Below, one piece after another: positions 38,166 to 48,304 of a stretch of 59,391 nucleotides of DNA; within the stretch, counting starts at the first letter, position 1, and every line of letters starts with the position of its first letter. Source of the DNA: Desulfuromonadales bacterium (GTDB lineage Bacteria; Desulfobacterota; Desulfuromonadia; Desulfuromonadales; Geopsychrobacteraceae); assembly GCA_019429255.1 (NCBI GenBank), contig JAHYIY010000015.1:1-59391 (forward strand). Direction: 5' to 3'. A program made the position numbers and the translations under genes. The notes below the pieces were generated by a model. The model saw only the letters and a program-made list of their open reading frames with translations. It made no database searches and was not told the origin of the DNA.

Positions 38166-39026
38166 TTAGCGCTCGCCCCAGCTCAGCTTGGTGCGCAGGA
38201 TCTGGAAGTATTCCCGATAAGGGCTGATCACCAGGCGGGCTCGGGTTTCTGAACGACGCACCTCAACCCGATCTCCGGGAAGCAGCTTGTGTCCAACCTG
38301 GCCGTCGGCAGTAAAAAAAACCACATCATCCTGAAACTTGACCACAATCTCGATAATCGAGCGACTCCAGATGATGATCGGGCGATTGGTCAGCATGTGC
38401 GGGCAGATAGGAGTGATCAGCAAGCTGTTAATCTCGGGATAGATAATCGGTCCGCCGGCAGACAGGCTGTACCCGGTTGAGCCGGTCGGGGTAGAAACAA
38501 TCAGCCCGTCAGCCTTATAGGTACTCAAATGACGGCCATCGACATAGGTTTCCAGATCGATGATCCGCGCCAGAGCACCCTTGTTAATCACCGCGTCATT
38601 CAGCACGGTATATTCACCAACCACCTTGCCGTCACGATGAATGAGGGCGTCGATCATCATGCGCTCGGATATTTTATAGTCGCCGGCAATCAGCTTGTCG
38701 AGCATGTCGGGCAATTCTTCCCGGGTGATTTCCGTCAAAAAGCCAAGTTGCCCGAGATTGACCCCGACAATCGGCACCTGACGGTCGCCAATTTGCCGGG
38801 CCACCGAGATCAGGGTGCCGTCACCACCAAGAACCAGAATCAGATCGACCTGTGACGGAATCTCTTCTCCAGCGCAACTTGCGACCTGACCGATCTGCTC
38901 AGCCAGTCCATCCTCAATTACGACTTCAACCCCGGCGCTGGCGAAACGCTGGATAGCAAACAGGGCAATCTGCTCGACTTCGGGGTGGCTTTTTTTGGCG
39001 TAGATACCAACTTTTTTCAGCTTCAC
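38166..39026 (-). CDS. nadK: NAD kinase
   Basis: 286 residues from a GTG at 39026 with GGGAG nine bases upstream; the ATG at 39107 would add a Cys-rich leader not seen in the family. LVLGGDGTLISVAR carries the GGDG motif and catalytic Asp; NLGQLGFLTEI, VLNDAVINKG and STPTGSTGYSLSAGGPI are the other family blocks. Phosphorylates NAD to NADP. Confidence 0.95.
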   Translation of the reverse strand: MKLKKVGIYAKKSHPEVEQIALFAIQRFASAGVEVVIEDGLAEQIGQVASCAGEEIPSQVDLILVLGGDGTLISVARQIGDRQVPIVGVNLGQLGFLTEITREELPDMLDKLIAGDYKISERMMIDALIHRDGKVVGEYTVLNDAVINKGALARIIDLETYVDGRHLSTYKADGLIVSTPTGSTGYSLSAGGPIIYPEINSLLITPICPHMLTNRPIIIWSRSIIEIVVKFQDDVVFFTADGQVGHKLLPGDRVEVRRSETRARLVISPYREYFQILRTKLSWGER

Positions 39027-39200
39027 AACGTAGGCTCCCAAGCGTCTGAATGTACAGCAAACTCCTGATCTCTCTGCTGTTCTTATACCCGGAACAGGCC
39101 TGCACAACTACCATGAATTCCGGCATTAAGTCTATCCCATTTCCAAGATCCTGCGAGCGCATTGCGGTTGTTGTGAACAACCACGCGGCATGCTAGAGTT

Positions 39201-40553
39201 ATGAGCAGCTGTACCATCCCATCAGCCACCATGAAAGCCCCTATGGATCTGTTTGAACATAACATTAGCAATGACCGTCTGGCACCATTAGCAGAGCGGA
39301 TGCGCCCGCAACATCTTGACAATTTCGTCGGTCAGGAACAACTGCTCGGCCCGGGCAAGCTTCTGCGGCAGTTGATCGATGCGGATCAATTGACCTCGGC
39401 TATCTTCTGGGGGCCGCCGGGAACCGGGAAAACCACCCTTGGCCACCTGATCGCCCGGCGCACGGCGAGCCGGTTTGTTTTTTTCTCGGCGGTGATGGGA
39501 AGCTTAAAAGAGGTCCGCGAAATCCTCACCGAGGCGCGCAACCAACGCGCCTATCATCGCCGCAAGACCCTGCTCTTTGTCGATGAAATTCATCGCTTCA
39601 ACAAAGCGCAGCAGGATGCATTTTTACCGGCCGTCGAAACCGGCGATATTATTCTCATTGGTGCAACGACCGAAAATCCGAGCTTTGAAATCAACTCCGC
39701 CCTGCTGTCACGCTCACGGGTCTTCGTGCTTGAGGCGCTGCCTGCTGACGCCATCAAAACCCTGGTGACCAGAGCCCTGACAAGTTCCGCTGGATTGGCC
39801 GACTACCACCTTGAGATCACGGCTGAGGCCCTGGAATTTCTGGCCGAAAAAGCTGGCGGTGACGCCCGCATTGCCCTCGGCGTGATAGAGAACGCGGCCC
39901 TGTCCGGTGGGGAGAAAATCATCGATCTGCCGCGTATCGCCGAGGCACTACAAACCCGCGCCCTGCGCTACGACAAGGGGGGAGAGGAACACTATAATGT
40001 CATCTCCGCCTTCATCAAAAGCCTGCGTGGATCTGACCCGGATGGCGCTATTTACTGGCTGGCGCGCATGCTCGACGCCGGCGAAGATCCCCTGTTCATC
40101 GTCCGGCGCATGGTCGTGTTTGCCTCGGAAGATGTCGGCAACGCTGATCCACGCGCCCTGCAGGTGGCAATAGCCGGCCAGCAGGCAGTTCATTTTGTCG
40201 GCATGCCCGAAGCACGGATCTGTTTGGCCCAGGCAGTGACTTATCTGGCCAGCGCTCCGAAAAGCAACGCCAGCTATATCGCTATCGGCCAAGCCCTGGC
40301 AGAAGTACGCAAGTCTGGCGCCCTGCCGGTACCCAAACACCTGCGCAATGCACCGACCTCATTGCTGAAATCCCTCGACTACGGCAAAGACTACCAGTAC
40401 GCCCATGACTATACCGGTGCCGTAAGTGATCAGCAGCATCTCCCCGACCAACTGGCAGGCCGGCAATATTATCAACCAACCGATCGTGGCTATGAGAAGC
40501 TCATCGGCGAGCGCCTGGAACATCTGAGACAGCTACGGAAGACTAAAACTTGA
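39201..40553 (+). CDS. rarA: replication-associated recombination protein RarA
   Basis: 450 residues, clamp-loader-like AAA+: [20 protein letters not shown], Walker [15 protein letters not shown], Walker [17 protein letters not shown], sensor 1 [12 protein letters not shown], and the C-terminal MgsA/RarA tetramerisation part with [17 protein letters not shown]. Works at stalled forks with SSB. Start could be 39201, 39231 or 39243; the last (MDLFEHN) fits the family length best but lacks a clear Shine-Dalgarno. The TGA lies in the end of the repeat element at 40551-40706. Confidence 0.94.
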   Translation: MSSCTIPSATMKAPMDLFEHNISNDRLAPLAERMRPQHLDNFVGQEQLLGPGKLLRQLIDADQLTSAIFWGPPGTGKTTLGHLIARRTASRFVFFSAVMGSLKEVREILTEARNQRAYHRRKTLLFVDEIHRFNKAQQDAFLPAVETGDIILIGATTENPSFEINSALLSRSRVFVLEALPADAIKTLVTRALTSSAGLADYHLEITAEALEFLAEKAGGDARIALGVIENAALSGGEKIIDLPRIAEALQTRALRYDKGGEEHYNVISAFIKSLRGSDPDGAIYWLARMLDAGEDPLFIVRRMVVFASEDVGNADPRALQVAIAGQQAVHFVGMPEARICLAQAVTYLASAPKSNASYIAIGQALAEVRKSGALPVPKHLRNAPTSLLKSLDYGKDYQYAHDYTGAVSDQQHLPDQLAGRQYYQPTDRGYEKLIGERLEHLRQLRKTKT

Positions 40554-40706
40554 TGCTTTCGCAAACAGCATCTTACTTGGATGGCTATGCAAAAAGCGCC
40601 AAATGCAAGGCGCGCCATTGTTGAACAATGAGGCGTACTTAAGTACGTCGAAGCAGTGAAACGATGGCGGCAACGCAGCAGTTGGTGAGTTTTTGCGACG
40701 CCATCA
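40551..40706. repeat. inverted-repeat element between rarA and rodA
   Basis: Ends TTGATGCTTTCGCAAA (from 40550) and TTTTTGCGACGCCATCAA (to about 40707) are imperfect inverted repeats. Inside are GGCGCGCCATTGTTGAACAATG (40609-40630) and the perfect palindrome CGTACTTAAGTACG (about 40634-40647), plus CGATGGCGGCAACGCAGCAG. The TGA of rarA and the TGA of the converging rodA each lie inside one end. It occupies the whole intergenic region. Similar sequences are, to my recollection, dispersed in related genomes. Confidence 0.75.
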
Positions 40707-41801
40707 AAACATGAAACGCCGCATACTCACATTCATCAATAACCCCACCCCAATCATCATCGTCACCATACTGGTCCCACCATAGGAAAACAACGGCAAG
40801 GGCACCCCGACCACCGGCAGCAAACCGATCACCATGGCGAGATTGACGACAATATGCCAGAAGAACATAGCGGTGACGCCGATCGCCAGAAACAGCCCGA
40901 ACTGATCACTGGCGCGCCGGGCAATATAGAGCCCCCAGGCAATCAAAAAAAGGTACAATAGCAACAACAACAGACAACCGACAAATCCCCATTCTTCAGC
41001 AAAAACCGAAAAAGCAAAGTCGGTGTGGCGCTCCGGCAGAAAGGATAGCTGGGCCTGGGTTCCCTCAAGAAACCCCTTGCCAAAGATCCCCCCACTGCCA
41101 ACGGCAATCTTTGACTGGATAATATGGTAGCCACTGCCCAGCGGATCAGCATCAGGGTTAAGGAAGGTCCTGACCCGGGCACGCTGATAATCATGCAGGC
41201 CAAACCATCCCACCACCCCGGTCGCCAGAGCCAGAATCGCCAACCAGACAAGCGTTGCGCGCTTCAGACCGGCAAACACCAGCATGCTCAGGGCGATCAA
41301 TACCACCATCACCGTTGTGCCAAGGTCGGGCTGCTTGAGAATCAACAGGGTCGGCACCAGCAACCATAGAGCGGGACGCCACAGATCTCTCACGGCAAAA
41401 CCCTGAGACGTGGCCATTTTTGTCAGCAGGCGGGCAAACAGCAGAATAATCGCCACCTTGATCACTTCGCTCGGCTGGACATTAATAAAGCCGAGATTAA
41501 TCCAGCGGGTTGCGCCCATGGTCGTGCGGCCAAGAAAGATGACGGTGACAAGCAGTCCGATCCCGAAGATATAAGCGTGAACCGCCAGATACTGCAGATG
41601 ACGGTAGTCAAAAAGACACACCAGCATGGCAATAAACAAACCACTGCCCAACCACACCAATTGTTTAAGGTAAAGTGGCGTGCCACCGTAGCTCCAGTTT
41701 GCCGTGGCACTATAAAGGTTCATAATCCCCACAGCAGCAAGCATCAGCACCGTCAACAACAAAACCCAGTCAAAGTGATAGATTAGCCGGCGATCAAACA
41801 T
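40704..41801 (-). CDS. rodA: rod-shape SEDS glycosyltransferase RodA
   Basis: 365 residues with about ten membrane helices. SEDS words: NLYSATANWS, RWINLGFINVQPSEVIKVAII, KQPDLGTTVMV, GFLEGTQAQLSFLPERHTDF and GLLPVVGVPLPLFSYGGTSM. Polymerises lipid II into glycan strands with the transpeptidase from mrdA just upstream (12 bases). Gene order mreB-mreC-mreD-mrdA-rodA is the elongasome operon. Confidence 0.96.
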   Translation of the reverse strand: MFDRRLIYHFDWVLLLTVLMLAAVGIMNLYSATANWSYGGTPLYLKQLVWLGSGLFIAMLVCLFDYRHLQYLAVHAYIFGIGLLVTVIFLGRTTMGATRWINLGFINVQPSEVIKVAIILLFARLLTKMATSQGFAVRDLWRPALWLLVPTLLILKQPDLGTTVMVVLIALSMLVFAGLKRATLVWLAILALATGVVGWFGLHDYQRARVRTFLNPDADPLGSGYHIIQSKIAVGSGGIFGKGFLEGTQAQLSFLPERHTDFAFSVFAEEWGFVGCLLLLLLYLFLIAWGLYIARRASDQFGLFLAIGVTAMFFWHIVVNLAMVIGLLPVVGVPLPLFSYGGTSMVTMMIGVGLLMNVSMRRFMF

Positions 41802-41813
41802 CGTAAATATATC

Positions 41814-43652
41814 CTATTCGCCGCTGTTGCGAAAATAACGGCTGATAATATCGCGCGCGATGGGTGCGGCGACCCGCCCTCCTGACTGACCGTGCTCAAC
41901 GATAACTGCTACCGCAATTTCAGGATTTTCAACTGGGGCATAGGCGACAAACAGAGCATGGGAGCGCTGACGATAGGGAATATGCTCATCACCGGTCAAT
42001 AGTTCTTCTTCTTCATCACTCAAACGCCGAACCACCTGCGAGGTGCCGGTCTTGCCGGCTACGCTGAGCCAATCAAGGTGAGCGAGACGACCGGTTCCGC
42101 GCAAATCGCCGACAACGGCGACCATCCCTTCTTCAACAGCTTGCCAGTGCTGCGGTGAATAATCGAGTTGACGGATCAGTTGCGGCTCAAACAGTTGGGT
42201 GACGTTCCCCTCCCAATCTTCGATGCGCTCCACGATTTGCGGCTTCAGCACCTGCCCACCGTTGACCAGGGCAGCAGTCATCACCGCCAACTGCAAAGGC
42301 GTGGTCAACACATACCCCTGACCGATAGAAGCGATCACTGTTTCCCCGGCGTACCAGGGCTCATTAAATTGCCGGCGCTTCCATTCGCGGGACGGGATAG
42401 TGCCGGCACGCTCCCCCGGCAAGGCAAAACCCAGAGTTGAGCCGAAGCCGAATTCTTTGGCCGCTGCTGACAGTTTGTCGATGCCCAACTCCAACCCGAC
42501 CTGGTAAAACCAGACATCGCAGCTTTCGCGCAGCGCCATTTTCAAATTAGCCGCACCGTGACCTTCACGTTTCCAACAACGAAAGCGTGAATCACCAACA
42601 ACCAGAGCTCCGGGACAATAGATCTCGCGATTAGTGCCGGCGATCCCTTCGCGCAGCGCTGCCAGAGCAACCACCATCTTGAAGGTTGACGCAGGCGGAT
42701 AAAGACCGGTAATCGCTTTGTTCTGTAGTGGGTTACGACGATCACCAAGCAAGCTGCGCCACTCATCCGGGCTTATCCCGCGGGCAAACTGAGCCGGGTT
42801 ATAGGTCGGCAGGCTGACCATTGCCAGGACTTCACCAGTGTGGACATTAAGTGCAATCGCCGCCCCGGCACGATTGCCAAAAGCTTCTACTGCGGCTTTT
42901 TGTAACTCCAGATCAACTGTCAGATAGACTTTTTTGCCTGGTTCGGAACTCTGCGCCTGTAACATCCGCAGCAACCGCCCCTGCACATCAACCTCAATCA
43001 GTTGTTGCCCCTTGTCCCCCCGTAAAGAATCTTCATAGCTGCGCTCCAAAGCCACCTTGCCGATCAGATCACCGCCCCGGTATTCCCCGAAGGATGCGTT
43101 TTTCAGCTCCTGCTCGGTGATTTCCCCCAGATAACCAACCACATGGGCAACGGCATCAGGGTCAGGATAATCTCGTAGCGGGCGCACTTCGATTAACACT
43201 CCGGGCAAATCGATACTGTTTTCCTGAACCCGCTCGACCAGCTCCCGTTCGACATCGATTATCAGCGGAACGGGTCGGTACGCCGGCAAGCGCCGCCCTT
43301 CCTGCCAACGCATCTCCAGTTGCTCGGCACTGACATCGAGCAGACTGGACAAGCGACTAAACAGCTCGTCACGCTGGACAATATCCTGACGCATCACCGA
43401 GATCTGAAAAGCCGGGCGGTTATCGACCAGCAATACCCCATGACGATCATAGATCGGACCGCGCGGTGCCTCGGTTATCAGCATGCGCGTGCGATTACGC
43501 ACCGAGCGATCAAAAAGATCTTCGTAACTGATAACCTGCAGGTACCAGAGGCGCAACAACAGCAGCACAAATACCAGCACCGCCGCCAGCGTATAGAGAT
43601 AAAAACGGCGCCTGACGATGGGAAGATCGATCCACTTGACCTTGAGGTTCAC
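41814..43652 (-). CDS. mrdA: penicillin-binding protein 2 (elongation transpeptidase)
   Basis: 612 residues from a GTG at 43652 whose GTGA overlaps the mreD stop; TGGAG lies upstream. A single N-terminal membrane helix (YLYTLAAVLVFVLLLLRLWYL), PBP dimer domain, and transpeptidase with SxxK in YPPASTFKMVV, SxN in RESCDVWFY and KTG in VAGKTGTSQVV. Crosslinks peptidoglycan with RodA during side-wall growth. Confidence 0.96.
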   Translation of the reverse strand: MNLKVKWIDLPIVRRRFYLYTLAAVLVFVLLLLRLWYLQVISYEDLFDRSVRNRTRMLITEAPRGPIYDRHGVLLVDNRPAFQISVMRQDIVQRDELFSRLSSLLDVSAEQLEMRWQEGRRLPAYRPVPLIIDVERELVERVQENSIDLPGVLIEVRPLRDYPDPDAVAHVVGYLGEITEQELKNASFGEYRGGDLIGKVALERSYEDSLRGDKGQQLIEVDVQGRLLRMLQAQSSEPGKKVYLTVDLELQKAAVEAFGNRAGAAIALNVHTGEVLAMVSLPTYNPAQFARGISPDEWRSLLGDRRNPLQNKAITGLYPPASTFKMVVALAALREGIAGTNREIYCPGALVVGDSRFRCWKREGHGAANLKMALRESCDVWFYQVGLELGIDKLSAAAKEFGFGSTLGFALPGERAGTIPSREWKRRQFNEPWYAGETVIASIGQGYVLTTPLQLAVMTAALVNGGQVLKPQIVERIEDWEGNVTQLFEPQLIRQLDYSPQHWQAVEEGMVAVVGDLRGTGRLAHLDWLSVAGKTGTSQVVRRLSDEEEELLTGDEHIPYRQRSHALFVAYAPVENPEIAVAVIVEHGQSGGRVAAPIARDIISRYFRNSGE

Positions 43653-44176
43653 GATAGATCTCCACGAAAAATCCTGGTGGGGTCTGACCGTCCGGAACCC
43701 TTCAGAAACCAACGGGGGAAAAAGATCAGCAGCAGGAAAAATACCAGCAGGGTACTGAGGGTCTGTTGTGCCAGGTTGGTGGCTAACAAATAGAGGATGG
43801 TAGCAAGATCAGCATAGGTGGTCATAATAAAAGCAACCAGCAAACCATGAACAACATTGGCGCCGATCAGCATCAACATCAGCAGGGCCGGACTTTCAAC
43901 GTTAAGTTTATCCGCCAGCAGACGAATCAGGATAAAAACCACCAGACAAGCAGCTACATGTAATCCAATAGTGGTGCCACTCATGCTGTCAAGGAACGCT
44001 CCCAACAGCATGACTGTCAGCATGGCAGGCACCGGTCTTTCGCGCAGCGCCAGCAGCACAACCAGAATCAACATCAGATTGGGGCGCCAGCGTGCTTCGA
44101 GAAACAGCGGGGAAAAAGTGCTCTGCAGCAGCAAAAAAACGCCGGCAGCAACCAGGTAAAGTAAACAGCGATTCAT
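43649..44176 (-). CDS. mreD: rod shape-determining protein MreD
   Basis: 175 residues, about five membrane helices, with the family's RWRPNLMLILVVLLALRE near the start. Integral membrane member of the elongasome. Four-base overlaps with both mreC (ATGA) and mrdA (GTGA) show tight coupling. Confidence 0.93.
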   Translation of the reverse strand: MNRCLLYLVAAGVFLLLQSTFSPLFLEARWRPNLMLILVVLLALRERPVPAMLTVMLLGAFLDSMSGTTIGLHVAACLVVFILIRLLADKLNVESPALLMLMLIGANVVHGLLVAFIMTTYADLATILYLLATNLAQQTLSTLLVFFLLLIFFPRWFLKGSGRSDPTRIFRGDLS

Positions 44177-44991
44177 CGATCTTCACCCAAAACGACAAGC
44201 ACTTCTTCCAGACGGCTGAAATCGGCCATTGGTACCGCCTCAATACGCTGAAACAAATCAAAGTAATCATGCGAAGTAGAAACCACGCGGGCCAACGGCA
44301 GCCCCTTGGGGAAAATGCCCCCCATGCCGGAGGTGACCAGCAGATCGCCGGGCTGGATCGTCGCGTCTTGCTCGATATACTCAACACTCAGCCGGTCACC
44401 ATGGCCGCGCAAAATCCCCCGGGAGCGGGTATCCTGTATCAAGGCGGCCACAGCCGATGATGGGTCGGTGATCAGCAGAACCCGTGCACTGTGGGGAGAG
44501 GTTTTGATAACGCGCCCGACAACACCATCGTAAGCCACCACAGGGAGCCCCTGACGCAATCCTGAGCGCGATCCCTTATCAATCACAATGGTGCGCGACC
44601 AGGGGGTCACATCCTCACCAATCACCTGGGCCGGGAGCGCCGCGAGATCAAGGTCATCAACAAAGGCCAGCAGCTTGCGCAGACGCTGATTCTGCAGGGT
44701 AACTTCATCAAGCTGATTGAGACGGGCCCGCAATGTCCGATTTTCCGCCGCCAATTCCAGATTGCGCTGACGGGTATCAACCAGCCACAGATAATCGCGC
44801 CACACCCTGAGAAAGCCGTTTGCCGCCCTATCGATACCCAGTTGAAGAGGGGCCGTAGCGGACAACACCGCCCGTTCGAAAAAAGTTGTGACCGATTTCT
44901 GGCGGACATTGTACGAGTAGAGGGTCAGCGCTGCCAGCAATAACAGGATCGCCAGCAAGTAAAAACGATAGCGAGTTAACAGGTCACGCAT
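44173..44991 (-). CDS. mreC: rod shape-determining protein MreC
   Basis: 272 residues: N-terminal membrane anchor (about 8-25), coiled coil (about 65-105, LELAAENRTLRARLNQLDEV), and the beta-barrel periplasmic core with DKGSRSGLRQGLPVVAYDG and VTSGMGGIFPKGLPLARV. Links MreB and PBP2 in the periplasm. AAGGGCG precedes the ATG. Confidence 0.95.
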   Translation of the reverse strand: MRDLLTRYRFYLLAILLLLAALTLYSYNVRQKSVTTFFERAVLSATAPLQLGIDRAANGFLRVWRDYLWLVDTRQRNLELAAENRTLRARLNQLDEVTLQNQRLRKLLAFVDDLDLAALPAQVIGEDVTPWSRTIVIDKGSRSGLRQGLPVVAYDGVVGRVIKTSPHSARVLLITDPSSAVAALIQDTRSRGILRGHGDRLSVEYIEQDATIQPGDLLVTSGMGGIFPKGLPLARVVSTSHDYFDLFQRIEAVPMADFSRLEEVLVVLGEDR

Positions 44992-45034
44992 CAGACGCCC
45001 TTAGTGAAAAAGGCTGCAACAAGCTGCAAACAGA

Positions 45035-45060
45035 CAGGGAGGATCGACTGATCCTCCCTG
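45035..45060 (-). promoter_or_regulatory. perfect 11-bp hairpin between mreB and mreC
   Basis: CAGGGAGGATC (45035-45045), loop GACT, GATCCTCCCTG (45050-45060). No T-run follows on the minus strand, so it is more likely an RNA-processing or stability element that lets mreB transcript exceed the downstream genes than a full terminator. Confidence 0.55.
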
Positions 45061-45096
45061 CGACTGCAACCCTCAGAGATGTAATGGCACACAGTC

Positions 45097-46143
45097 TCAG
45101 GAAGAAACCGATACCTGTTTGAGCAGATCAAGCTGGTCGAGAACCGCACCGGAGCCAAGCACAACGCAAGAGAGTGGTTCTTCGGCGATCAGCACCGGCA
45201 GACCAGTTTCTTGACGCAACAAGAGATCAAGATTTTTCAGATAGGCGCCGCCACCAGCAAGAACAATCCCCTTGTCGACGATATCCGCTGCCAGTTCCGG
45301 CGGGGTACGTTCGAGGGAAATACGCACCGCTTCGATAATTGTGCTGATCGGTTCCGACATGGCTTCACGGATCTCATCAGAATTGACGACAAGAGTCTTG
45401 GGAATACCACTGACCAGGTCACGTCCTTTGACCTCCATCGTTTTGGTATCTTCGCCGGTAGAGTAAACGTTACCGATCCCGATTTTAACCCCTTCCGCAG
45501 TGCGTTCACCAATCAGCAGATTGTACTTGCGCTTAATGTACTGGACAATCGCCTCATCGAGCTTGTCGCCGCCAACACGGACACTCTGGGCATGAACGAT
45601 ACCGGCCAGGGAGATCACCGCAACCTCGGTAGTACCGCCACCAATATCAACAATCAGGTTTCCCGACGCCTCAGTGATCGGCAGACCGGCACCAATAGCG
45701 GCGGCCATCGGCTCTTCAATCAAATACACCTCACGCGCACCGGCCGATTCCGCCGATTCGCGCACCGCACGCTTCTCCACCTGAGTAATGCCGGACGGCA
45801 CACAGATGACAATGCGCGGACGCACGAGATTCTTACGGTTGTGCACCTTGCGGATAAAGTAGCGCAGCATTTCTTCGGCATAGTCAAAATCGGCAATAAC
45901 GCCCTCTTTCATCGGCCGAATAGCAACAATACTACCGGGAGTGCGTCCCAGCATTTCTTTAGCATCCTTGCCCACGGCCAGCACCCGCCGCTGGCCGGCG
46001 GCGCCAGTCTGCACAGCGACGACAGAGGGTTCACTGACCACAATCCCCTTTCCGCGCATGTAGACCAGCGTATTGGCGGTACCCAGATCGATGGCCAGAT
46101 CATTTGAAAACAGACCTAGAAAGGCGTCGAATATATTAATCAT
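45097..46143 (-). CDS. mreB: rod shape-determining actin MreB
   Basis: 348 residues from the ATG at 46143 ([20 protein letters not shown]), the usual size; upstream in-frame codons give a spurious leader. Actin-fold signatures: [20 protein letters not shown] (phosphate 1), [16 protein letters not shown] (phosphate 2) and [15 protein letters not shown] (adenosine). Forms membrane filaments that position the elongasome. AGGACATCAC precedes the start. Confidence 0.97.
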   Translation of the reverse strand: MINIFDAFLGLFSNDLAIDLGTANTLVYMRGKGIVVSEPSVVAVQTGAAGQRRVLAVGKDAKEMLGRTPGSIVAIRPMKEGVIADFDYAEEMLRYFIRKVHNRKNLVRPRIVICVPSGITQVEKRAVRESAESAGAREVYLIEEPMAAAIGAGLPITEASGNLIVDIGGGTTEVAVISLAGIVHAQSVRVGGDKLDEAIVQYIKRKYNLLIGERTAEGVKIGIGNVYSTGEDTKTMEVKGRDLVSGIPKTLVVNSDEIREAMSEPISTIIEAVRISLERTPPELAADIVDKGIVLAGGGAYLKNLDLLLRQETGLPVLIAEEPLSCVVLGSGAVLDQLDLLKQVSVSS

Positions 46144-46348
46144 GTGATGTCCTGTATGCGCCGGCGGCGCAGGAGGGATTGATAACTGAAACCCGTTGAA
46201 AAACCTTGCCACTCTAGCAAATGCGATTTCATTAGGCAAGGACTATGAGGGCAAAAATTTCATTGCATTCAGGCAATTTTCTGGTCTAATGTACGGGTTT
46301 ATTTTATCGAAAGAACTTAAAAATACTACCGAAGGAGCATCAAAAATA

Positions 46349-48292
46349 ATGCTTGATATTGTCCGGTCGAAAAAGAAATCCTTTCTGATTAAAATTGCCT
46401 TTGCTGTTATTATTCTCAGTTTTGTCATCGGTTATACCATGCTGACCGCCCCCACTGACCAGCGCTCCGATCGTAGCCGTGACGTCGCAGCCAGGGTCAA
46501 TGGCGACCCCATCAGCTTTGCCGCCTACCAAAGCGTTTACAGCAATCTTTACAACCTCTATCAGAGTATCTATCAAGGCGCTTTTGATGCCAATCTGGAA
46601 CGCCAGCTGAATCTACCCCGCCAGGCGCTGCAGCAATTGATTGAAGAACAACTGCTGGTACAAACAGCTAAACGTCTTAACCTGCGCGTCAGCAACCAGG
46701 AGCTGGTTAACAGTATTGCAGCGTACGATACTTTCCAGGTTAATGGTCAGTTTAATCGCGACCGCTACGTAGAAGTCCTCAGTTACCAGCGTATTTCTCC
46801 GGAACAATTTGAACAATCGCAGCAGCGCGAACTGCTGACCCAAAAGGTTCGTGACCACCTGCAACAGAATGTCACCATCACTCAGGACGACGTTGTCTCC
46901 TTCTTTCATCGGGAAAATGACATGATCAATCTTGATTATGTCTGGCTAACAGCAGCCCTGGTAGAGTCGAAGGTCGAGGTGACCGATACCGCCCTTGAGG
47001 AGTTTTTCAACGCCAACCAGGAAGCATTCCGCATTCCAAAGCGGGTCTCCCTGCGCTATCTATTGTTCGACCCGGCTCGCTACGAAGCTGAACTTCACAC
47101 CTTCAGCGAAGCCGACATGGATCGCTATTACCGCCGCAATCTTGAACTATTTGAAGTAGAAGAGCAGGTTAAAGCGGCGCACATTCTGTTGCGCATTGAC
47201 GAAAACAGTGACCCGGACACGATCAATAGACGCCGCGAACTGGCGCAGAATATCCGTCAGCAATTGCGCGATGGTGCTGATTTTTCCCAACTGGCGAAAT
47301 TGCACTCAGACGACACCGCCAACGCTGCTGACGGCGGTGATCTGGGCTATTTCGGGCGCGGCGTGATGGTCAGCGACTTTGAAGCTGCGGCCTTTGCCCT
47401 GCGCCCCGGCCAGATGAGTGATGTGATTCAAACCCCTTTTGGTTTTCATCTGATTAAAGTAACGGATTATATCGCCCCGGGTTTCAAGCCGCTGGTTGAG
47501 GTTACCGATACGATCAAGACAGGACTGATCATCGAAGGATCGCGTCAGCTTGCCTACGAAAAAGCCATGGACACCTTTAACATCAACCGGCGCAGCGGTG
47601 ACCTCGAAGCGGCCGCACGGGAAAACAACCTGGGCATCAAAGAAACCGGTTTTTTTGCTGCTGACGAGCCCATTAATGGGCTGGGCCGTGTCAGCGAAAT
47701 CAGCGATGCCGCATTTTTGTTGCAACCCGGCGAACTGGCGCGACCAATCAATACAACCAATGGCGTCTTACTCATCTCCTTGAAAGATCAGCAGGAAAGC
47801 CGCCTGCCGGAAATGGATGAGGTAAAAAGTGCAGTAGAAAGCGCCTACCGCGCGGAGCAAGCTCAGGCTCTGGCATTTGAGCTGGCAGAAAAACTTCTTG
47901 AACTTTCCCGCGACCAGCAGAATCTTGCCGCAGCAGCCAGTCAACTCGACTTGCGGATCGACAATACCGGCGACTTCAGTCGAAGCTTTGGCTATTTTAT
48001 CCCGCAAATCGGCTCCTCACAGGAACTGGCAGAAGCAGCCTTTGAACTAACCGAGACAGCTCCGGTTCTTGACAGAATCTTTACCTTCGGCGATCGCTAT
48101 CTGGTGGCCGCTCTCAAGCGGGCTAACCGCGCGGATTTTTCTACCTTGGATGATGCTGCGGTCAGCCGGCTGCGCGAACGGGTATTGATTGAAATGAAAG
48201 ATCAAGCGGTGTCTGACAAACTTGATGAACTCTACCAGCAGGCAAGCATAGAAATTATTGCACCCGAACTTATAGCTGCCTTCCAGAACTAA
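46349..48292 (+). CDS. PpiD-like membrane-anchored peptidyl-prolyl isomerase
   Basis: 647 residues from the ATG at 46349 with GAAGGAG upstream; earlier in-frame codons are leader. One N-terminal membrane anchor (about 12-32, FLIKIAFAVIILSFVIGYTM), a SurA-N-like domain (QRSDRSRDVAARVNGDPISF onward), and a parvulin domain (about 270-365: VKAAHILLRIDENSDP, GGDLGYFGRGVMVSDFE, TPFGFHLIKV), then a long C-terminal part. PpiD-type foldases meet proteins leaving SecYEG. Divergent from mreB, sharing the 46144-46348 promoter region. Confidence 0.9.
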   Translation: MLDIVRSKKKSFLIKIAFAVIILSFVIGYTMLTAPTDQRSDRSRDVAARVNGDPISFAAYQSVYSNLYNLYQSIYQGAFDANLERQLNLPRQALQQLIEEQLLVQTAKRLNLRVSNQELVNSIAAYDTFQVNGQFNRDRYVEVLSYQRISPEQFEQSQQRELLTQKVRDHLQQNVTITQDDVVSFFHRENDMINLDYVWLTAALVESKVEVTDTALEEFFNANQEAFRIPKRVSLRYLLFDPARYEAELHTFSEADMDRYYRRNLELFEVEEQVKAAHILLRIDENSDPDTINRRRELAQNIRQQLRDGADFSQLAKLHSDDTANAADGGDLGYFGRGVMVSDFEAAAFALRPGQMSDVIQTPFGFHLIKVTDYIAPGFKPLVEVTDTIKTGLIIEGSRQLAYEKAMDTFNINRRSGDLEAAARENNLGIKETGFFAADEPINGLGRVSEISDAAFLLQPGELARPINTTNGVLLISLKDQQESRLPEMDEVKSAVESAYRAEQAQALAFELAEKLLELSRDQQNLAAAASQLDLRIDNTGDFSRSFGYFIPQIGSSQELAEAAFELTETAPVLDRIFTFGDRYLVAALKRANRADFSTLDDAAVSRLRERVLIEMKDQAVSDKLDELYQQASIEIIAPELIAAFQN

Positions 48293-48304
48293 GAGGTTTC
48301 CACT

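Noticed and set aside
48293-48304. purine riboswitch before purC
   Set aside because: Only 12 bases separate purC from the upstream gene.
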